In this document: one piece after another, positions 63,383 to 64,000 of the stretch
How positions within the stretch are numbered: position 1 is the first letter of the stretch
How the letters are laid out: every line of letters begins with the position of its first letter
The notes under the pieces: model-generated
Seen by the model: only the letters and a program-made list of their open reading frames with translations
The model's database searches: none
Told to the model about the DNA's origin: nothing
Origin: Polyangiaceae bacterium
GTDB taxonomy: Bacteria; Myxococcota_A; Polyangia; Polyangiales; Polyangiaceae
Assembly: GCA_020849655.1 (NCBI GenBank)
Contig: JADLFU010000009.1
Location: 17,877 to 81,876 of the forward strand
DNA length: 64,000 nucleotides
Direction of reading: 5' to 3'
Program-made: the position numbers and the translations under genes

Positions 63383-63957
63383 GCGGGGCGGGGGGGGGAG
63401 TGTAGCGTGCGCGGCGCGTTCAGGTCTCCGGGGTGTCGTGGTGGTCCGTGAGCGGGGCGGCGCGCCGTGGCGTGCGCGGGCCGGGCGTCGGCCGCGGGCA
63501 GGAGGGGCCTGTTCGAGGCGGCGTGCGGGACTGCCGGCCGGGCGCACCGGACAATGTCCTAGCTCGAGAATTTCCGTGCTTGACCTGGTGCCTCGCGGCG
63601 GCGAGCCTTCCGGTCCTCACGAGAGGACGTTCACGTCCTCTCGGGCGCAGGAGTCGCGATGCAAGACGCAAACTCGACCTGGAACTGGAGCGGTCCGCCG
63701 GTGGGCGTGGCGGGGGAACGATCCCGGACGAACTGTCAGAGTCGGACGTGCTCGGCCGTCTCGCAGTCGAATGCACTCGAATGCCATGGCGTCCGAAGGG
63801 ATACGACGGAACGGAGCGCCCGCGGGGGCGGTGAGCGAGGTACGATGATGAGGCGAAACAGGCGCCGTTTCGAAGAACTCGCACTTGCGGCGGAGCATTC
63901 ATCCTCTGTCCGACCCGCATTCAATTCAAACACAATTCCCCACGTTCAGGAGGTTTC
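63383..63957. other. Non-coding leader region of about 575 bases
   Basis: No convincing gene was found between the start of the kinase gene (63382, divergent) and the partial gene at 63958. From about 63540 onward the base composition becomes less G+C-rich than the genes around it, most clearly in the last 60 bases (ATTCAATTCAAACACAATTC). It contains a strong hairpin at 63620-63643 and a repeat of TCGAATGC at about 63767-63784. A 100-codon open frame (63659-63961) has AGGAG five bases before its ATG, and its TGA overlaps the next start. Its third codon positions are far less G/C-biased than real genes here, so it is not called. Confidence 0.6.
63613..63643 (+). promoter_or_regulatory. Strong hairpin with an alternative partner (candidate RNA leader switch)
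   Basis: CGAGAGGACGT at 63620-63630 and ACGTCCTCTCG at 63633-63643 are perfect 11-base complements with two bases between, a very stable hairpin. Just upstream, GTCCTC (63613-63618) can pair instead with GAGGAC (63624-63629) of the left arm. The two structures exclude each other. There is no T run after it, so it is not a simple terminator. AGGAG follows at 63649-63653 and would be near the base of the hairpin. Confidence 0.4.
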
Positions 63958-64000
63958 ATGACCAGCAAGCTCACGCTCGAAGCACTCGCCAAGCATGTCA
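63958..64000 (+). CDS. Start of an unknown gene (3' partial)
   Basis: ATG 63958 is preceded by AGGAGG (63949-63954) at good spacing, the strongest ribosome site seen in the window. The 14 codons available read MTSKLTLEALAKHV, helical in character. The frame leaves the window. The long leader upstream suggests that expression is regulated. No family can be assigned from this length. Confidence 0.7.
   Translation, partial: MTSKLTLEALAKHV

Noticed and set aside
63659..63961. A 100-codon frame with an AGGAG site whose TGA overlaps the ATG of the last gene
   Set aside because: Third codon positions are much less G/C-rich than in real genes here and no domain is seen. Kept only as part of the leader finding.

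Overview
The window is very G+C-rich DNA (well above 70 % by eye), with GTG starts about as common as ATG and with neighbouring genes routinely overlapping by four bases (GTGA or ATGA). It carries serine/threonine kinases, NtrC-type regulators, many Gly/Ala/Pro-rich lipoproteins and a surface protein ending in a MYXO-CTERM sorting signal. This points to a myxobacterium (Myxococcota), most likely a Polyangia-type organism. No rRNA, tRNA, CRISPR array or complete insertion sequence was found.

Layout. 0-3.8 kb: a phospholipase C-like esterase (5' end off the window), a di-haem cytochrome c peroxidase lipoprotein, and a deletion scar joining a carboxymuconolactone-decarboxylase-like gene to the tail of an ECF41-type sigma factor. 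3.8-8 kb: tldD, a receiver-like winged-helix regulator without the phospho-accepting Asp, pdxA and an unknown membrane-anchored protein. 8.1-12 kb: a histidine kinase and a REC-GAF-GAF-winged helix-BTAD regulator. 12-14.1 kb, reverse: zapA-bioF-bioD. 14.3-17.7 kb: an NtrC-type regulator, lipB, a glycosyltransferase and a lipoprotein. 17.7-21.9 kb: a five-gene run of envelope-type hydrolases and unknowns. 20.7-27.3 kb: a large TPR protein, an enhancer-binding regulator with GAFTDA instead of GAFTGA, and two lipoproteins. 27.4-31 kb: pheT without pheS, and a zinc-ribbon membrane protein. 31-34 kb: coenzyme F420 genes (cofE-cofD-cofC, with a divergent F420:NADP reductase gene). 34.7-36.2 kb: decayed genes next to what looks like an IS21-family end. 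36.2-43.9 kb, reverse: an MpaB-type oxygenase, membrane and lipoproteins, a PEGA protein, a kinase with a long YAQQQ repeat, thioredoxin and a fatty-acid desaturase.

44.1-56.4 kb is the most coherent block: a regulator and eleven enzyme genes in one run, nearly all overlapping by four bases. It holds a polyprenyl diphosphate synthase, DAHP synthase, HMG-CoA reductase and menG-menF-menD-menH-menB-menA-menC-menE. It therefore encodes the classical menaquinone pathway from isochorismate onward, except a dedicated thioesterase, plus entry enzymes for both precursor branches (shikimate/chorismate and mevalonate/isoprenoid). A perfect 8-bp inverted repeat lies between this operon and the divergent desaturase gene and is a candidate operator for both. 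56.3-63.4 kb: a CbpA-like DnaJ protein, a small unknown, a Cys-rich lipoprotein, the MYXO-CTERM protein and two kinases. The last 0.6 kb is a non-coding leader with a strong hairpin before a gene that runs off the window.

Three genes (phospholipase, TPR protein, cofC) have no in-frame stop where their family similarity ends. Each reads through a TTA codon at that point and stays open for 0.6-1.4 kb across neighbouring genes. For these three the formal open frame is given as coordinates and the recognisable part is stated in the entry.
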